Source: Bacillota bacterium
GTDB taxonomy: Bacteria; Bacillota; GCA-003054495; Carboxydocellales; JAJZSN01
NCBI GenBank assembly: GCA_021849745.1
Contig: JAJZSN010000002.1
Coordinates: 1-64,000 of the forward strand
Length of the DNA stretch: 64,000 nucleotides
Reading direction: 5' to 3'
The translations under genes and the position numbers were made by a program. A model generated the notes under the pieces. It worked only from the letters and a program-made list of their open reading frames with translations. It made no database searches and was not told the DNA's origin. Shown piece after piece: positions 61,789 through 64,000 of this stretch (positions are counted from its first letter, which is position 1; each line of letters starts with the position of its first letter).

Positions 61789-61862
61789 CCTTGGTAAAAG
61801 AAATAATTAGAGGCCCCACGGTTTTTATCAAAACAAAAAAGTTTTATTCTTGAATCTTTGAA

Positions 61863-61925
61863 TTATTTTATCTCATTAACAGTTCCGTCGCTGGAACCAT
61901 CATCAACGATTACCAGCTCAAAGTC
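61863..61925 (-). pseudogene. Relic of a family 2 glycosyltransferase
   Basis: On the minus strand, 20 codons before TAA read DFELVIVDDGSSDGTVNEIK. This matches the nucleotide-binding motif of GT2 enzymes (VDDGSxDGT), but a stop lies directly upstream in frame and the rest of the domain is missing. The fragment is not part of the neighbouring kinase gene. Confidence 0.65.
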
Positions 61926-61934
61926 TCAATATTT

Positions 61935-62948
61935 TTATATCACCTTGAAATATTGTTTTATGGTAAAGGGTTGGGTTTTAAGTAAATAAACGATTTCGGA
62001 TAGCAACGGATACCGGCTGACCGTCTTTCTTACAGCCAGGCCAGCGGTATATATACCTAGACAAGCGGCTTCCAGAAGACCGGCCTCACTTGAAATGCCC
62101 AGGGTTAGTCCGGCAATAAAGGCATCACCTGCCCCGATGACATTGGGATGACTACAGGACAGGGCGGGAAGATGATAAAAAACGCCGTCTCTTTCCAGCA
62201 CTAACACACCTTCGGCGCCGTTGGTGATTATCAGCGCTTGATTTTCTGTCCTTTTGAGCAACTGGTAGCCTGCCTCAACCAATTCCTCTAAATTATTAAT
62301 GCGTTTTCCCACAGCCAGGGCCACTTCGTTCCTGTTGGGGGTTAACAGGGTTGCTCCCAGGTATTTGGTATAATCATTTCCCTTAGGATCTACCACCACA
62401 CTAATTCCCCGGTTCCTACTCCAAGCAATAATATTGGTTACCAGCTGATCAGAAAGAAAACCTTTGGCGTAATCTGAGAGGATTATCAATGAAGTATCAT
62501 TCTCTACCTGCGAGAGGTAGGCCATTGCTTGTTGGCTAAGGCTATCCCCGAGGTTTTGGCAGTTCTCGTAATCTATACGTAACAGCATCTGGTTTTGGGA
62601 CATCAACCGCTGTTTAACTATGGTCTCACCTGCGGGATAATTGATGCAAAGTTGTTCAACACCTGACTTGTTCAAAAAACCCTGAAGAAATTTGCCGGGA
62701 TAATCATTGCTGTGTAGGCACCCCATTATGCGAGTGGGAAGGCTTAGACAAGTCAATAGGCAGGCAACATTAGCAGCCCCTCCCGGCAACAAGTGTTTTT
62801 TCATTGCTTTTAAGACAGCTACAGGAGCTTCGGGGCAGATTCGGCTCACTGTACCATAGATATACTCATCTACCATTACATCGCCGGCTACTAATATTTT
62901 TTTGGTTAGATTTTTGGTTATGATTTGATTTAGTAAATCTTTAGTCAA
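61935..62948 (-). CDS. PfkB-family kinase, heptose-7-phosphate kinase (RfaE/HldE N-domain) type
   Basis: This 337-aa ribokinase-fold protein shows KILVAGDVMVDEYIYG, the substrate segment LPGGAANVACLL, and the ATP/anion-hole motif VIGAGDAFIAGLTLG near residue 270. The early ISRICPEAPV-like segment (VSRICPEAPVAVL) is typical of the heptose kinase RfaE1/HldE, so it may make activated heptose for S-layer or spore glycan. The nucleotidyltransferase half of HldE is absent. The start is unclear: TTG 62948 has no close ribosome site. It faces the glycan operon. Confidence 0.82.
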   Translation of the reverse strand: MTKDLLNQIITKNLTKKILVAGDVMVDEYIYGTVSRICPEAPVAVLKAMKKHLLPGGAANVACLLTCLSLPTRIMGCLHSNDYPGKFLQGFLNKSGVEQLCINYPAGETIVKQRLMSQNQMLLRIDYENCQNLGDSLSQQAMAYLSQVENDTSLIILSDYAKGFLSDQLVTNIIAWSRNRGISVVVDPKGNDYTKYLGATLLTPNRNEVALAVGKRINNLEELVEAGYQLLKRTENQALIITNGAEGVLVLERDGVFYHLPALSCSHPNVIGAGDAFIAGLTLGISSEAGLLEAACLGIYTAGLAVRKTVSRYPLLSEIVYLLKTQPFTIKQYFKVI

Positions 62949-63123
62949 AAGTGAATTGCTTGAAATAAAATTATTTGCCTTCAGAGGTCAACCCTCCTTG
63001 AAAATCACCTTTTTGCTCCTTTTATTTTATGTATCAAAGTCAAATATTGTTTTTTTCAAAAGGCAGGATTATAGCAAAAATTCACGAATTATATTATGAT
63101 ACATTTATAAGGGGGAGATTAAT

Positions 63124-63669
63124 TTGCCAAAAAGACCCAATAAAGGTATAGGCGCTTTGATTGTTTTAGTCATAGTTATTTTGGCTTTAACGGGATGTGG
63201 AGATAAACCGGTGGCCCAGATCAAGCCGACTCCCGAAGAGGTTAAATTGGTCAGTCGTATTAGTGAATTTAGTAGCAAAGTCGAACCTATCTACCAGCAA
63301 GGGGAAGATTCCTACAAAAAATTGACTAAGGCCATTACTGATTTTGGTTACGGCAATATCACCAAAGAAAAACTGGAAGTAGTGGTTAGAGATACCCTGG
63401 CTGCCACCAAAGAGGCCAAAGCCAATATAGATAAAGTGGAAGTACCGGAGGATCTCATGGCCGACCTTGACGAGGTTAAGAGCGGACTGGCCACGGCGGT
63501 TTGGTTAAGGGAGCAGAAGTACCCTAACTTGATAGCCGTATTGCAGAAGCCAAATCCTAAAAGCAGCGAACTAAACGCAATTTTAGGGGAACTCAAGGGT
63601 ACTGAAGCTTTTTTGGATAATGGGCGCAATAAACTCACCCAATTAAAACAAAGATATGGAATAAAATAA
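63124..63669 (+). CDS. Lipoprotein of unknown function
   Basis: This 181-aa lipoprotein has a signal with lipobox LALTGC (lipidated Cys near residue 25). The mature part is mainly helical (KLVSRISEFSSKVEPIYQQ, TLAATKEAKANIDKVEVPE) with a DUF-like four-helix character. The start is TTG 63124 after GGGGGAGA. No partner gene is nearby. An AT-rich stretch at 63085-63105 (ATTATATTATGAT) may hold the promoter. Confidence 0.75.
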   Translation: MPKRPNKGIGALIVLVIVILALTGCGDKPVAQIKPTPEEVKLVSRISEFSSKVEPIYQQGEDSYKKLTKAITDFGYGNITKEKLEVVVRDTLAATKEAKANIDKVEVPEDLMADLDEVKSGLATAVWLREQKYPNLIAVLQKPNPKSSELNAILGELKGTEAFLDNGRNKLTQLKQRYGIK

Positions 63670-63742
63670 AAGTATTTGGATTAAGTTGACATTGACTTTA
63701 GAGCCATTTAATTTATATGATTGATATGTTATAGCATATTGA

Positions 63743-63776
63743 AAAACCAGGGAGCTTTTTTCCGCTGGTTTTTTTC
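63743..63776 (+). terminator. Rho-independent terminator
   Basis: AAAACCAG pairs with CTGGTTTT around a 14-base loop, with continuing T residues. Confidence 0.75.
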
Positions 63777-63793
63777 TTGGAGGAGGAGCATTC

Positions 63794-64000
63794 TTGTCTT
63801 TTATCAACATTATCGGCCCAAACCGGGCCGCCTCTGTGCGGGGACGTCTGTGGGCTATTGCCGGAGGTCATTTCTGGGTGGATTTCTATATGAACCTACT
63901 TCCTGCGGTGGTGCCCTTTTTGGTAGTGGAGCGGGGCATGTCTCTTACCTCCCTAGGAGTAGTGGTCACTACCTTAACATTAACCTCTTCCGTTCTTCAA
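63794..64000 (+). CDS. MFS transporter, N-terminal fragment
   Basis: The frame from TTG 63794 (GAGGAGGAG upstream) is open to the window end, 69 codons. It has a polar N-terminus (INIIGPNRAASVRGRLWAI) and the first two membrane helices (GGHFWVDFYMNLLPAVVPF and SLGVVVTTLTLTSSVLQ). The GHFWVDF and FLVVERGMSL pattern resembles fosmidomycin-resistance-type MFS exporters. Too little is present to name a substrate. Confidence 0.8.
   Translation, partial: MSFINIIGPNRAASVRGRLWAIAGGHFWVDFYMNLLPAVVPFLVVERGMSLTSLGVVVTTLTLTSSVLQ

Overview
The window suggests an endospore-forming, anaerobic Gram-positive bacterium of the Clostridia, of the Peptococcaceae/Thermincola type. The reasons are a CotE spore-coat protein with several YheC/YheD-type spore ATP-grasp proteins, a split cytochrome b/subunit IV-cytochrome c menaquinol complex like that of Gram-positives, a type-B succinate dehydrogenase/fumarate reductase, SLH surface domains, and many multiheme c-type cytochromes next to ResB/CcsA (System II) maturation genes. 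The genus assignment is inference; no rRNA is present.

Layout. 1-2.2 kb: 3' end of a [NiFe]-hydrogenase large subunit and its cytochrome b subunit, then three small genes. The middle one is an HMA-like metal-binding protein whose second motif cysteine is replaced by an in-frame TGA, a strong selenocysteine candidate. 2.3-13.3 kb: mostly household and signalling genes (chemotaxis receptor, YkuS-like protein, SLH phosphodiester glycosidase, tRNA-Arg(CCG), GNAT, alanine dehydrogenase, CBS-ACT protein, copper-amine-oxidase-like protein, asparaginase). 13.5-16.8 kb: sdhCAB. 17.4-19.7 kb: a NarL-type two-component system with a Cys-rich PAS domain.

19.9-39.1 kb is an electron-transfer locus. It holds a Rieske protein, cytochrome b6 and a subunit IV fused to three cytochrome c domains, then 12-heme and 11-heme membrane-anchored cytochromes and two tandem paralogous secreted hexaheme cytochromes. 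Two TPR proteins and two NHL beta-propeller proteins follow, then a giant 15-heme cytochrome with seven fibronectin-III repeats, and ResB and CcsA. About 53 CxxCH sites are encoded here. The order fits a path from menaquinol across the membrane and wall to an extracellular acceptor.

39.3-51.5 kb is a spore-envelope peptide-ligase cluster: a MurF-like ligase, four YheC/YheD ATP-grasp proteins (the last frameshifted), a large amidoligase-type protein, a zinc carboxypeptidase/aspartoacylase-like secreted enzyme, a jelly-roll-like small protein and CotE. Sequences matching late mother-cell (sigma-K type) promoters lie upstream of several of these. 52.1-63 kb is a surface-glycan cluster probably serving the spore: GT2, nucleotidyltransferase, dehydratase, epimerase, CgeB-like and multidomain glycosyltransferases, and a heptose-kinase-like PfkB protein. 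A lipoprotein and the start of an MFS transporter close the window.

Intergenic regions repeatedly carry runs of 7-bp repeats (AGCTNNN, GTAGTTC, TAACGAC types), often as inverted pairs, and one run lies in the tail of a coding region.
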